Assembly (NCBI GenBank): GCA_024998625.1
Contig: JACOEL010000001.1
Coordinates: 1 to 64,000 of the forward strand
Reading direction: 5' to 3'
Source of the DNA: Nitrospira sp.
GTDB taxonomy: Bacteria > Nitrospirota > Nitrospiria > Nitrospirales > Nitrospiraceae
Length of the DNA stretch: 64,000 bases
The position numbers were made by a program, and so were the translations under genes. This document shows, one piece after another, positions 17,819 to 26,772 of the stretch (position 1 is its first letter; every line of letters begins with the position of its first letter). Below the pieces are notes generated by a model. That model had not been told where the DNA came from. It did no database searches and saw only the letters and a list, made by a program, of their open reading frames with translations.

Positions 17819-17847
17819 TTGACGCGTAGGAAGCGGCTCGCTATAAT
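17819..17847 (+). promoter_or_regulatory. Strong sigma-70-like promoter without an obvious gene
   Basis: TTGACG (17819-17824) and a perfect TATAAT (17842-17847) are 17 bases apart. Transcription would start near 17854 and run into the gap and then antisense to the 57-residue zinc ribbon gene. No convincing reading frame follows, so a small or antisense RNA is possible. The rest of the 17635-17952 gap holds only the hairpin at 17765. Confidence 0.6.
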
Positions 17848-17952
17848 CGGGCGACACCAAGACTCGGTTCACGCGGGCTGAGGAGGTGGCCGAAATTCAA
17901 GGGTCGTCACACCACCACATCACACAGAGAATAGAGCAACGATCGCGCCGGA

Positions 17953-18126
17953 CTAGCGGGTCGCGACGGGTTGAGTTTCGCGAGCGGCGAGGCTCTTTCT
18001 CCGATTCGCTGAAATCGTCCGATCGATGATGGCTCCACAGTTAATGCACTTCCAGGCGTAGAAAATGAGGAAGAAGTCTGAGAACCGTTCCAACATCATC
18101 ATGCCTTTGCACTTCGGACATTCCAT
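17953..18126 (-). CDS. Tiny zinc ribbon protein
   Basis: This 57-residue protein has two CxxC pairs (Cys 3/6 and 27/30: MECPKCKGMMMLERF and WKCINCGAIIDRTI), a compact zinc ribbon with a hydrophobic middle (FFLIFYAW) and a basic tail. Similar short proteins are common in this group of bacteria; no function is known. The ATG at 18126 is chosen because AGGAGG lies just upstream; the longer in-frame start adds a residue stretch with no family character. The upstream DNA (18185-18235) is markedly AT-rich, as for a promoter. Confidence 0.75.
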   Translation of the reverse strand: MECPKCKGMMMLERFSDFFLIFYAWKCINCGAIIDRTISANRRKSLAARETQPVATR

Positions 18127-18311
18127 GTGCTCCTCCTGGGTGGTGACGTTTACAGCTGTGTCACCTCTCAAGCAAGAGCTGCACCAAAATGTAAAATGTA
18201 ATTATTTCAAATTGTTATGTAATTAGACTGCCTAGCAGGAGATCGGTTAGGCGTCAAGTCTCCGGCACAAAAAGGTGCAAGCCGACATTTTTTTGTCGTA
18301 GGAAGTAGGCG

Positions 18312-19028
18312 ATGACACCCAAAAAAGCAGGGCGAGGGATCGGAAAGTGGCCAGAGACTGAACGCCCGCGCGAGCGTTTGCTTCGTGAGGGTGCCGAAAG
18401 CCTCTCTGACGCGCAATTATTGGCCATTCTGCTGCGCGTGGGGCGGCAGGAAGCCTCCGCCGTCAAAGTCGGGATGGAAGTGCTCGAGCGTGTCGGAGGT
18501 ATCTTCGGCCTCCTGCAGTGCAGCGCCGAGGAGCTCTGTGCCATTCCCGGAGTGGGCCCTGCCAAGGCTGCGCAGTTGAAAGCGGCGGTAGAAGTCGGGA
18601 AACGCGCGGTGTCTGCGCCGCTCACAACCGGGACGCGCATCAGCTCAAGCGCCGACCTGTTTAAGCATTACCACGCACGGTTGCGGGATTTGCGACACGA
18701 GATTTTCGCTGTGGTACTACTGGATGCCAAGAACCAAGTCATCCGCGACGTGACGATTTCCGAAGGCAGTCTGACCTTGAGCATCGTGCATCCGAGGGAA
18801 GTCTTTATCCCCGCCATGCGTGCGTCTGCAGCCGGAGTCATTTTCCTCCACAATCATCCCAGCGGGGACCCCACGCCAAGCCAGGACGACCGGGTGTTGA
18901 CGGCTAGGCTGGTGTCTGCCGGCTCTCTCCTGGGAATTCAGGTCCTGGATCACCTCATCGTGGGGGACGGCCGCTATGTCAGTTTTGCCGACCAGGGGTG
19001 GTTGAACGGGGAAGGCGCGAGGGCATGA
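18312..19028 (+). CDS. radC: RadC-family JAB/MPN protein
   Basis: This 238-residue protein has an N-terminal helix-hairpin-helix part (about 64-95, CAIPGVGPAKAAQLKAAVEV) and a C-terminal JAMM metal site: His180, His182, Ser190 and Asp193 in the block FLHNHPSGDPTPSQDD. The early DNA-repair assignment of RadC has been withdrawn and its role is uncertain; the metalloprotease-like fold suggests hydrolysis of an unknown substrate. All metal ligands are kept. ATG 18312 follows GGAAG. It is divergent from the zinc ribbon gene. Confidence 0.93.
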   Translation: MTPKKAGRGIGKWPETERPRERLLREGAESLSDAQLLAILLRVGRQEASAVKVGMEVLERVGGIFGLLQCSAEELCAIPGVGPAKAAQLKAAVEVGKRAVSAPLTTGTRISSSADLFKHYHARLRDLRHEIFAVVLLDAKNQVIRDVTISEGSLTLSIVHPREVFIPAMRASAAGVIFLHNHPSGDPTPSQDDRVLTARLVSAGSLLGIQVLDHLIVGDGRYVSFADQGWLNGEGARA

Positions 19029-19159
19029 GCTGCGGCGACCGATTGCGCTCGCTATCTTCCCGGCAGAATTTGATCGAATGTGTTGAGAAAGGATGGCATC
19101 ACCTGCACATGTCTCTCTAACAGGCCCACAGAGGCCCCGACTCATCGGAGGAGGTCATC

Positions 19160-21265
19160 ATGAACGTTCCTCTCACCGAATCCATCAGGAATGTGGCTGT
19201 GGTATCGCATGCGGGATCGGGCAAAACCTCGTTAGTCGAAGCGCTGGCGTACTGCGCGGGCAGTCTCTCCGTTCCCGGCTCCATCTTCGCCGGAACCACG
19301 GTATCGGATTTTGAGCCGGAAGAAATCCATCGCCGAACCTCACTCAGCACCGCTGTCCTTCGTTGCTCCTATCAGGATCGAGTGCTCACACTTCTTGATA
19401 CTCCTGGCTCGCCCAGCTTCATCGGTGAGATGCGATCGGCGTTGCGTGCGGCAGACGGCGTGGTGTTGGTTGTGAGCGCGGCATCGGGAGTGCGCAGCGC
19501 TCTCCAGAGGACTTGGTCGATGGTCCGTGACTCCGGTTTGCCCTGTGTCGTGTTCGTCAATGATCTGGACAAGGACGGCACGGTATTCGACAACACGGTG
19601 GACGATCTGATCAAGGAATTGGAGATGACTGCCGTTCCGCTGATCTTGCCGATGGGCAGCGGTGCGCAACTGGGTGACATCGTGGATGTGTTGCAGAATC
19701 GTGTGGTGACGTCACCGCCGGATCGTTCGCAAGCGCAGCAGGGGCCGGTGTTGCCTGAGTGGCGTGACCGGGTTGATCAAGCCAGGCGTCGCGTGACGGA
19801 AGTCGTGGCGGAGGGAGAAGAGGCCCTGCTCGAACGGTATTTGACCGATGGCGCATTGACGGAAGAGGCGTTGCTGGAGGGACTGCGGACCGCAGTCCAA
19901 CGCGGGTCGCTGGTGCCCGTCGTCGGAGGATCCGCCTTGCGACACATCGGTGTGCACTCGCTCCTGCACACTCTCGTCGATCTGTTGCCCTCACCAGTCA
20001 GCCGCGCCCGGGTCGCACCGCTGCAGGGTACAGGGGTGATGGAAGACGTGGGACCGGTAAACAGGCACCCACTGCCGACCGATCCATTCTCCGCCGTCGT
20101 CTTCAAGACCCTCATCGATCCATTCATCGGCCGTCTTTCTTACGTGCGCGTCTGTTCGGGAACGCTGGAAGCGGATACCGCCATCTATAATTCCACGCGG
20201 CAGGTCAGAGAGCGAGGCGGGCATCTGTTCTCAATTTTCGGCAAGAAATACACGCCGATCACGCGTGCGATGGCCGGCGAGATCGTGGCGATCGGCAAGC
20301 TGAAGGACACGGTGACCGGGGATACGCTCTGTGATGAGCATGCGCCGATCCGATATCCCGGGATTGCGTTCCCCAGGCCGGTGGTGTCGTTTGCGATTGA
20401 GCCGAAATCGAAGACGGATATCGAAAAGGTGAGCCTGGGGCTGCATAAGTTGATCGAGGAAGATCCGAGCCTGGAGTTCGTGCGTCACATCGAGACGAAG
20501 GAGATGGTCCTGAGCGGCATGGGTCAATTGCACATCGATGTCGCATTGGAAAAACTTCACCGTAAGTATGGCGCGGACGTGATCGTGCATGCGCCGAAAA
20601 TCTCCTATCGGGAAACGATTCGCAGCGTGGCTCAGGCACAGGGGAAGTATAAGAAGCAGACCGGCGGCCATGGTCAATACGGTGATTGCTGGTTGGAAGT
20701 CGGCCCGTTGCCGCGCGGGCAGGGGTTCGAGTTCGAGAATAAAATCGTCGGCGGCGCCATTCCGCGCAACTTCGTGCCGGCTGTCGAAAAGGGCGTCGTG
20801 GAGGCGCTGCATGAAGGGCCGCTTGCAGGATATCCTGCTGTCGATGTGCGGGTGACCGTCTACGATGGCTCCTACCATGTGGTGGATTCGTCCGAGTTGG
20901 CCTTCAAAATCGCCGGGTCGATGGGAGTGAAAAAAGCGCTGGAAGCCGCCCATCCGATCCTGCTCGAGCCCCTGATGACGGTTGAAGTCGAGGTGCCCGC
21001 CGAATGTGTGGGCACGGTCCTTGGCGACCTGAATGCGAGGCGAGGCCGGATCCTCCTGGTCGAGGCGAACGGTCATATTGAAATCGTCAAGGCCCTGGTG
21101 CCGCAAGCCGAGATGCTCAATTATGCCGCGTCATTAAACTCAATGACGGGAGGACAGGGGAGCTACGCGATGGAGCATGCTCACTACGAAGAGGTGCCGC
21201 GAGAGTTGGCCAGCCGGATCATTGAGGAACACAAGGTGGAGCGCCAGGGGGCCGTGGCGCATTGA
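19160..21265 (+). CDS. EF-G-like translational GTPase with altered G motifs
   Basis: This 701-residue protein has the EF-G domain order: G domain (1-270), domain II, III (MGQLHIDVALEKLHRKYG), IV (ending around GGSYHVVDSS-like YDGSYHVVDSSELAF) and V (LNARRGRI). The G domain departs from true EF-G: the P-loop is SHAGSGKTS (16-24), the DTPGH motif is DTPGS (80-84), so the catalytic His is Ser, and NKxD is NDLD (134-137), so the guanine-contacting Lys is lost. It belongs to the EF-G-like paralogue group. A housekeeping EF-G must lie elsewhere. Its role, perhaps in ribosome rescue or stress, is unproven. A strong GGAGG precedes ATG 19160. Confidence 0.88.
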   Translation: MNVPLTESIRNVAVVSHAGSGKTSLVEALAYCAGSLSVPGSIFAGTTVSDFEPEEIHRRTSLSTAVLRCSYQDRVLTLLDTPGSPSFIGEMRSALRAADGVVLVVSAASGVRSALQRTWSMVRDSGLPCVVFVNDLDKDGTVFDNTVDDLIKELEMTAVPLILPMGSGAQLGDIVDVLQNRVVTSPPDRSQAQQGPVLPEWRDRVDQARRRVTEVVAEGEEALLERYLTDGALTEEALLEGLRTAVQRGSLVPVVGGSALRHIGVHSLLHTLVDLLPSPVSRARVAPLQGTGVMEDVGPVNRHPLPTDPFSAVVFKTLIDPFIGRLSYVRVCSGTLEADTAIYNSTRQVRERGGHLFSIFGKKYTPITRAMAGEIVAIGKLKDTVTGDTLCDEHAPIRYPGIAFPRPVVSFAIEPKSKTDIEKVSLGLHKLIEEDPSLEFVRHIETKEMVLSGMGQLHIDVALEKLHRKYGADVIVHAPKISYRETIRSVAQAQGKYKKQTGGHGQYGDCWLEVGPLPRGQGFEFENKIVGGAIPRNFVPAVEKGVVEALHEGPLAGYPAVDVRVTVYDGSYHVVDSSELAFKIAGSMGVKKALEAAHPILLEPLMTVEVEVPAECVGTVLGDLNARRGRILLVEANGHIEIVKALVPQAEMLNYAASLNSMTGGQGSYAMEHAHYEEVPRELASRIIEEHKVERQGAVAH

Positions 21266-21308
21266 ACGGCGGGATCCGCCGGAAGAAAGGATCGGCGGGG
21301 TATCCCTC

Positions 21309-22724
21309 TTATCGATCGGCGGGTTTCAGGACGACGTAAAATGCCCGCCCTTCGCGCAAGACGCGCAAGAGAATCGTGTCGCCGCGTTTGACCTTGGAGA
21401 CAGCCACCGTGAATTCTCCGACCGTGCCTGTGTCGACACGGTTGACTTCCTTGACCAGATCGCCTTCCCGCAACCCCTCGGCCTGGGCCAGACTTCCTGG
21501 TTCCACTTTTGAGATCAGCACGCCTCTGCTCTCGTTGAGTCGAAACTTCTCCGCCAGACCCGCAGTCAGGTCTTGCACGTCGATTCCCAGCTTCAAATCC
21601 GTCCTGCTCTGAGGGAGAGAGGCCGTGACCACTGCATCCCGGCGTTCGCTTAAGGCCACGTTGAGCGTGAGCCGTTTGCCGTCCCGCACGACTTCAACAT
21701 GGGCGGTGGAGCCGGGGTCTAATGCGGCTACCAGTCGTGACAGTTTATTCGGCGTGTCGACGAGCGCGCCATCGACTTTGGTGATGACATCGCCGGGCTT
21801 GATACCGGCCAGCGCGGCCGGGTCCCGTTCGAATACTTCGTTCACCAGGACCCCTTCGTTCTCATCCACGCCGAATTTGTTGGCCAGGTCCGGAGTCAGC
21901 GGTTGCAGGCCGACGCCCAACCAGGCCCGCACGACCTTTCCCTTCGAGATGAGCTGGTTCATCACCTGTTTGGCCATGTTGGAGGGAATCGCAAATCCGA
22001 TCCCCTGGGCAAAGTTGATGATAGCCGTGTTGATGCCGATGACGTCTCCCCGCAGATTGAAGAGCGGCCCACCGGAATTTCCTGGATTGATGGACGCGTC
22101 GGTTTGGATGAAATTTTCGTACCGTGAGAGATTGATATTTTCCCGCCCGATGCCGCTGACCACGCCGAGGGTGACCGTTCGATCCAAACCGAAGGGGTTG
22201 CCGACGGCCAGCACCCACTGACCGACTTTGACGCCCGTGGAATCACCGAACCGGGCGGCGGGGAGGGGATGGTCGGTCGTGACCTTTAGGACAGCCAGGT
22301 CGGTATCCGGATCCTTACCGACGACTTGCGCGAACAATTTTGTCTTGTCCGAAAGGCGTACCTCGACTTCGGTGGCATCACCCACCACATGGTTATTCGT
22401 AATAATGTGGCCGTTGGGATCGACGATGACGCCGGAGCCGGAACCTGTGGAGTTCGGAACCCGTTCGCCGGATCCGTCGCGCGACTTGCCCAAGGTTTGA
22501 ATCGGGAAAATGCTCACGACCGACGGTTTGGCCTCCTCGGCCAAGTCTGTGATCACGGTTTGGAGTTCTTCGAGTATGCGTAACCCGGGCGACTCTTTCC
22601 GGGGGACTGCTGTGATGTCGGTGGCGGCCAGTGAGATCGCTGAAGTACCCGTCAGCCATCCGGAGAAACTGAGAGCGAGAACGAGTGCTGTTGCATGGGA
22701 AGTCTGTGTCTTCATGTTGGGCAT
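21309..22724 (-). CDS. DegP/HtrA-type periplasmic serine protease with two PDZ domains
   Basis: This 471-residue protein has a signal peptide (to about residue 34, ALVLALSFSGWLTGTSA), a trypsin-like domain with the full triad His112 (TNNHVVGDA), Asp142 (DPDTDLAVLKV) and Ser217 (NPGNSGGPL), and two C-terminal PDZ domains (about 280-365 and 385-465). Such proteins degrade or refold misfolded envelope proteins. The length and two PDZ domains fit the Do family. An alternative ATG at 22715 has a better-spaced GGAG. It is convergent with the EF-G-like gene. Confidence 0.94.
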   Translation of the reverse strand: MPNMKTQTSHATALVLALSFSGWLTGTSAISLAATDITAVPRKESPGLRILEELQTVITDLAEEAKPSVVSIFPIQTLGKSRDGSGERVPNSTGSGSGVIVDPNGHIITNNHVVGDATEVEVRLSDKTKLFAQVVGKDPDTDLAVLKVTTDHPLPAARFGDSTGVKVGQWVLAVGNPFGLDRTVTLGVVSGIGRENINLSRYENFIQTDASINPGNSGGPLFNLRGDVIGINTAIINFAQGIGFAIPSNMAKQVMNQLISKGKVVRAWLGVGLQPLTPDLANKFGVDENEGVLVNEVFERDPAALAGIKPGDVITKVDGALVDTPNKLSRLVAALDPGSTAHVEVVRDGKRLTLNVALSERRDAVVTASLPQSRTDLKLGIDVQDLTAGLAEKFRLNESRGVLISKVEPGSLAQAEGLREGDLVKEVNRVDTGTVGEFTVAVSKVKRGDTILLRVLREGRAFYVVLKPADR

Positions 22725-22803
22725 GCTCCGGGGGGGCGAATCTCACGAACCTGGTTCAGCTTCAGAATAACAGAATCTCGAGCGGCAACGGAAGCGAGGA
22801 GGC

Positions 22804-23442
22804 TTAGGCCGACTTGGATGCGGCCGGTCGTTGGAAATGGGGAAGCCAGTGAGCCAGGTCGTGGCGCAGGCCGACAAGAATCACAATGTCGTCGGGCCGG
22901 AGGGTCATGGAATCAGACAGCGGGAGCAGGAATGGACCTCGAAAGACCGCCACGATGTGGGTCGTCGACGGCAGGTCGAATTCGCCGACCGGATGGCCAA
23001 TGACCGGTGCGCCACGGGCGACGACCACGCGTTCGATAGCCGCGTCACGCAGACCCAGTTCGCGTTGCATAGTCAACAGGTCCTCGTGGGCCAGTTCGAT
23101 CTTAAGGTCACGGATATGCCGTTCGATCTGTTGCAAGGCGACCTGCTGCCCCTTGATGCGATCGGAGGAGGTGCGGATGGCAACTTCCAGCGACGGGAGT
23201 GTGGCGGGAGCGACCGACGGCATGGTGCCGGAGGGTTTGGCTCCCAACTCGGCGATGCGGCGACCGATCTGTCGATGAATGGCGTGAATCTGATTGAGAA
23301 TCGTGGTGGCCTGACCGTGGAGACGCAGGACATGGACCTTGCGGTTGACGCGTTCCGCGATGGCGACAATCGTCTCGTAGAGTGCGCTGCCGGTCAGGAA
23401 CAGTTCTTTGCGGAGGCGAGCCAACAGCTCAAAAGACAGCAT
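22804..23442 (-). CDS. Helical protein with C-terminal TrkA-C (RCK-C) domain
   Basis: This 212-residue soluble protein has an alpha-helical N-terminal half (about 1-130) reminiscent of PhoU-like bundles, and a C-terminal TrkA-C fold: IERVVVARGAPVIGHPVGEFDLP, then VFRGPFLLPLSDSMTLRPDDIVILVG (about 135-195). TrkA-C domains bind small ligands such as cyclic dinucleotides and gate ion transporters. There is no pore or NAD-binding domain in this protein and no transporter beside it. It starts 30 bases after the plsY stop, so it may be co-transcribed with phospholipid genes. Confidence 0.75.
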   Translation of the reverse strand: MLSFELLARLRKELFLTGSALYETIVAIAERVNRKVHVLRLHGQATTILNQIHAIHRQIGRRIAELGAKPSGTMPSVAPATLPSLEVAIRTSSDRIKGQQVALQQIERHIRDLKIELAHEDLLTMQRELGLRDAAIERVVVARGAPVIGHPVGEFDLPSTTHIVAVFRGPFLLPLSDSMTLRPDDIVILVGLRHDLAHWLPHFQRPAASKSA

Positions 23443-23471
23443 TGCTTAAATGTCTGATAAGATCTATTATG

Positions 23472-24074
23472 TCAACTTGTTTGTCCGATTCGAGATTCCG
23501 TCCCACTCCACAACCGCATCAAATTGTCCTTGTGCCTCACCCAAATCAAGAGGCTGACGACACAGGCAAATCCGATAAACGTCCAGGATCGATGAAACAG
23601 CAACGCCACGATGGGAAACATGGCGAAGGCGAACAGTGCGCCGCCCGACGAATATTTCCACAGAAATACGGCGCCGACCCACAAACCCATCAGGGTCAGG
23701 CCGATCCCCGGAGCGACTCCCAAAACTGAGCCCAGCGCGGTCGCCACACCCTTTCCGCCCTTGAGTCCAAGAAAGACCGAATGGAGATGGCCGATGATCG
23801 AGGCCAGCGCGATCAAGAGAATAGCCGACTCCTGATGCAATAGCATGGTTCCGACCCAGCCGGCCAGCCAGCCTTTTCCGATGTCACCCAGCAGCGTCAG
23901 GATGCCGGCCTTTTTTCCGCTCACGCGCAGGACGTTGGTGAATCCCACGTTCCTGCTGCCGGCGCTGCGTGGATCCACAGCACCCAGCAGGCGCGACACC
24001 ACGACTCCAAAAGGAATCGATCCAAGGAGATAACTGGAAAGGATGAGGAACCCGATGAGCCAGCGACTGTCCAT
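23472..24074 (-). CDS. plsY: Glycerol-3-phosphate acyltransferase
   Basis: This 200-residue inner-membrane enzyme has about five membrane segments and transfers the acyl group of acyl-phosphate to glycerol-3-phosphate, the first step of phospholipid synthesis. Family motifs: GSIPFGVVVSRLLG with DPRSAGSRNVGFTNVLRV (about 20-52), GLKGGKGVATALGSVLGV (about 103-120) and the third motif around SSGGALFAF. Length is typical. ATG 24074 is preferred over the TTG one codon earlier. It lies just downstream of pgsA. Confidence 0.95.
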   Translation of the reverse strand: MDSRWLIGFLILSSYLLGSIPFGVVVSRLLGAVDPRSAGSRNVGFTNVLRVSGKKAGILTLLGDIGKGWLAGWVGTMLLHQESAILLIALASIIGHLHSVFLGLKGGKGVATALGSVLGVAPGIGLTLMGLWVGAVFLWKYSSGGALFAFAMFPIVALLFHRSWTFIGFACVVSLLIWVRHKDNLMRLWSGTESRIGQTS

Positions 24075-24122
24075 CAATCGTTGCCCGGATAGCCGGAGAC
24101 GAGCGTTGGCCGAATCGACAGG

Positions 24123-24737
24123 TTAGAGACCTTTCGCTCCGACCTGACGCCAGAAGCTCCAGACATATTGTGCGCCTGACACATAGCCCAGGATGAGTGA
24201 CAGATACAAGGTGACAATGCCGGCCAGATGCAGATTGCCGACCGCTTCCACCACGGTCCCTTCGAGCACCAGGAGGACGATGGCAATGACCTGCAGGGCC
24301 ATTTTGTACTTGCCGGTCACCTCGGCGGACATGATCAAACCTTCGGAGGCCGCGATGGCCCGGAGGCCGGTAACGGCGACTTCACGCGCAATGATGAGAA
24401 TCGCCACCAGCGCGCTGACCCGATCGACCTGCACCAGCAGGATCAATGCGGACAACACGAGTAGTTTGTCGGCAATCGGGTCCAGGAGTCGTCCGAGTTT
24501 GGTGATCTGGCCAGTCTTGCGCGCCACGTATCCGTCCAACAGGTCCGTCACGGCCGCAACGATGAACACGATGGCCGCGGACAAGGCTCGCTCCGGCGTC
24601 GGATCGATGAGCAACATGACGAAGACCGGGATCAAAAGAATCCGGACGAGCGTCAGCACGTTGGGCAGATTGATGTTGCTTTCCTGCCCTGCCGACCGCA
24701 TCAGTACCAGCCCGGCTTGTTTCCAGTTTTCTGCCAT
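24123..24737 (-). CDS. pgsA: CDP-diacylglycerol-glycerol-3-phosphate phosphatidyltransferase
   Basis: This 204-residue membrane enzyme makes phosphatidylglycerol-phosphate. The CDP-alcohol phosphotransferase signature is complete: DGYVARKTGQITKLGRLLD followed by PIAD, which matches DGx2ARx8Gx3Dx3D exactly (about residues 68-90). An N-terminal INLPNVLTLVRILLIPVFV is typical of PgsA. About five membrane segments are visible. ATG 24737 follows AAGGA. It sits between kdsD and plsY on the same strand, so anionic phospholipid synthesis is grouped with LPS-sugar genes. Confidence 0.94.
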   Translation of the reverse strand: MAENWKQAGLVLMRSAGQESNINLPNVLTLVRILLIPVFVMLLIDPTPERALSAAIVFIVAAVTDLLDGYVARKTGQITKLGRLLDPIADKLLVLSALILLVQVDRVSALVAILIIAREVAVTGLRAIAASEGLIMSAEVTGKYKMALQVIAIVLLVLEGTVVEAVGNLHLAGIVTLYLSLILGYVSGAQYVWSFWRQVGAKGL

Positions 24738-24782
24738 AAATCCTTCGACAAACCCTTCGACTCGCAGCGCGTGATGGCTTCC

Positions 24783-25820
24783 CTACACAATGCCGTGTTT
24801 TAACAGGTCATGCAAGTGAATGACGCCTGCCAAGCGATTCGGCCCCTCAAGGACCACCAGCGCCGTGATGGAAAACCGTTCCATCAGCGCGACGGCCGTC
24901 GTGGCCAGTTCGTCGGGTCCGATGGTTTTCGGCCGGCGGCTGGCAAGATCCCCGGCGGTCACTTTGCTGAAGTCCCCGCCTGCTTGGATGAAGCGCCGTA
25001 AATCCCCATCGGTCACGATTCCGTACAGCGCCCCTTTGGCATTGACTACCGTCGTCATCCCGAGCTTCTTTGATGTCATCTCCAGGATGGTATCCGCTCC
25101 GGACACGGTGTCGCGCACGCGCGGCAGGTGATCGCCATGCTGCATGAGGTCCCGCACTTTCACCAGTAGCCGTCGCCCTAGGGTTCCGCCGGGGTGAAAC
25201 TGCGCGAAATCGTCGTGCTTGAATCCGCGTTTTTGAAGCAGCGCGACCGCCAGGGCATCACCCATGGCCAGGGTCGCGGTGGTACTGGCCGTCGGGGCCA
25301 ATCCCAACGGGCAGGCTTCCTCATCGACCGATACATCCAGCGTGACATCGCTGTTTTTCGCCAGCGTCGAGGCCATTTTTCCCGTCATTCCCACGACCGG
25401 AATGTTCATGCGTTTCACGAAGGGCAGCAGTTGGAGGACTTCCTGTGTCTCTCCGCTATTGGAGATGGCGATCAACACATCCCGTCGAGCCAGCATGCCG
25501 AGGTCGCCATGGACGCCTTCCGCCGGGTGCAGGAAGAAAGATGGGGTGCCGGTGCTGGCCAAGGTCGCCGCGATTTTCTGACCGATTAGCCCGGACTTGC
25601 CCATACCGGAAATGACGACCTTGCCTTGGCATTCGTAGAGAAAGTTGACGGCCGAGGCGAACCGGTCGTCGAGGCGAGCCATCAACTCCTGTACGGCTCG
25701 CGCTTCGATCTCCAAGACACGTCTCCCCTCCCGCACGCTGGCATCCTGTTGAGGGCGTCGATGGGCGCGCTTGGGTGTGGGTGATGTTGCGGCCCCGGTT
25801 ATTTTGCGGCTGCGTCCCAT
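24783..25820 (-). CDS. kdsD: Arabinose-5-phosphate isomerase (SIS plus two CBS domains)
   Basis: This 345-residue KpsF/KdsD enzyme interconverts ribulose-5-phosphate and arabinose-5-phosphate, the entry step to KDO. The SIS domain (about 55-190) shows [41 protein letters not shown] and [10 protein letters not shown], and two CBS domains follow (about 215-340). The first about 30 residues are a basic extension not typical of the family. Its start overlaps the kdsA stop by about 20 bases. Confidence 0.94.
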   Translation of the reverse strand: MGRSRKITGAATSPTPKRAHRRPQQDASVREGRRVLEIEARAVQELMARLDDRFASAVNFLYECQGKVVISGMGKSGLIGQKIAATLASTGTPSFFLHPAEGVHGDLGMLARRDVLIAISNSGETQEVLQLLPFVKRMNIPVVGMTGKMASTLAKNSDVTLDVSVDEEACPLGLAPTASTTATLAMGDALAVALLQKRGFKHDDFAQFHPGGTLGRRLLVKVRDLMQHGDHLPRVRDTVSGADTILEMTSKKLGMTTVVNAKGALYGIVTDGDLRRFIQAGGDFSKVTAGDLASRRPKTIGPDELATTAVALMERFSITALVVLEGPNRLAGVIHLHDLLKHGIV

Positions 25821-26620
25821 ATACGTAGTACCCGTTCGAGAAGCGATTGGAGCGCATGCAGCGGGACCATGTTCGGTCCGTCAGACAACGCGGAATCCGG
25901 ATCGGGATGCACTTCCATGAAGAACCCGTCGCAGCCGGCGCCTGCTGCCGCACTGGCCAATGGTTCCACGAATTCGCGCTGACCGCTGGATTTCGTGCCG
26001 CCTCCACCGGGGAGTTGCACGCTGTGGGTCGCGTCGAAGACCACCGGATAGCCGAACCGGCGCATGATGGGAAAGGAGCGCATGTCCACGATCAGATTAT
26101 TGTAGCCGAAGGAGGAGCCTCGCTCGGTCAACACGATGCGCTGGTTCCCGCTGTCTTCCACTTTCTTCACCGCGTTGCCCATTTCCGGCGGGGACAGAAA
26201 CTGTCCTTTCTTGATATTGACGACTTTGCCGGTCTTGGCAGCGGCGATCAAGAGGTCGGTCTGGCGACAGAGAAAGGCGGGAATCTGCAGGATATCCACG
26301 ACGCGACCGGCCTCTGTGGCCTGCTCTTCCGAATGGACATCAGTCAACACCGGCACACCGATCTGTTGCTTGACCCTGGCGAGCACGGCCAGTCCCTTCT
26401 CCAATCCCGGTCCACGAAAGGACGTGATGGAGGTGCGATTGGCCTTGTCGAAGGATGATTTGAAAACGTAGGGCATGCCGATCGCCTTGGTGATTTCGGC
26501 AATACGTCCCGCCGTGTCCATCACGAGTTGTTCGTCCTCAATCACGCAGGGGCCCGCAATCAAAAACGGTCGATTCCCCGCCCCGATCTTAAATTGTCCG
26601 AGATCGACTTCGTACGCCAT
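25799..26620 (-). CDS. kdsA: 3-deoxy-8-phosphooctulonate (KDO-8-P) synthase
   Basis: This 273-residue enzyme condenses arabinose-5-phosphate with phosphoenolpyruvate. Family blocks are [19 protein letters not shown] near the N-terminus, [70 protein letters not shown], and [25 protein letters not shown]. Neither candidate start (ATG 26620, TTG 26629) has a well-spaced Shine-Dalgarno; the ATG is chosen. It lies between pyrG and kdsD, with a palindromic repeat separating it from pyrG. Confidence 0.95.
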   Translation of the reverse strand: MAYEVDLGQFKIGAGNRPFLIAGPCVIEDEQLVMDTAGRIAEITKAIGMPYVFKSSFDKANRTSITSFRGPGLEKGLAVLARVKQQIGVPVLTDVHSEEQATEAGRVVDILQIPAFLCRQTDLLIAAAKTGKVVNIKKGQFLSPPEMGNAVKKVEDSGNQRIVLTERGSSFGYNNLIVDMRSFPIMRRFGYPVVFDATHSVQLPGGGGTKSSGQREFVEPLASAAAGAGCDGFFMEVHPDPDSALSDGPNMVPLHALQSLLERVLRIWDAAAK

Positions 26621-26645
26621 AGCTCCCAAATCTACCCGGTCTTTC

Positions 26646-26770
26646 TGAGATGCTCAAACAGGTTCCTCAACAAGGCCGCAGGTGATGACAAGACCGCAGG
26701 CGTAGCCTCTGGCTACGTTGAGGATTTTGTCGAACCGAGAACGAAGTTGAGAGCCTGTTTCAGCATCTCA
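26646..26770. repeat. 125-bp palindromic intergenic repeat, copy 2
   Basis: The ends pair as TGAGATGCTCAAACAGG (from 26646) and, read from 26770 inward, TGAGATGCTGAAACAGG. An inner perfect hairpin, CGTAGCC TCT GGCTACG, lies at 26701-26717. The core matches the repeat at 11866-11995 read in the other orientation. Outer arms differ between the copies, but each stays self-complementary. It fills the pyrG-kdsA spacer completely, inside a same-strand gene series. Confidence 0.8.
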
Positions 26771-26772
26771 AT

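Noticed and set aside
17675-17881. Plus-strand frame of 68 codons in the rsmD/zinc-ribbon gap
   Set aside because: It spans a hairpin and a promoter, has no ribosome binding site and is very Arg-rich.
21267-21281. Hairpin CGGCGG-GAT-CCGCCG between the EF-G-like and protease genes as a terminator
   Set aside because: The stem is short and no T-run follows on either strand.
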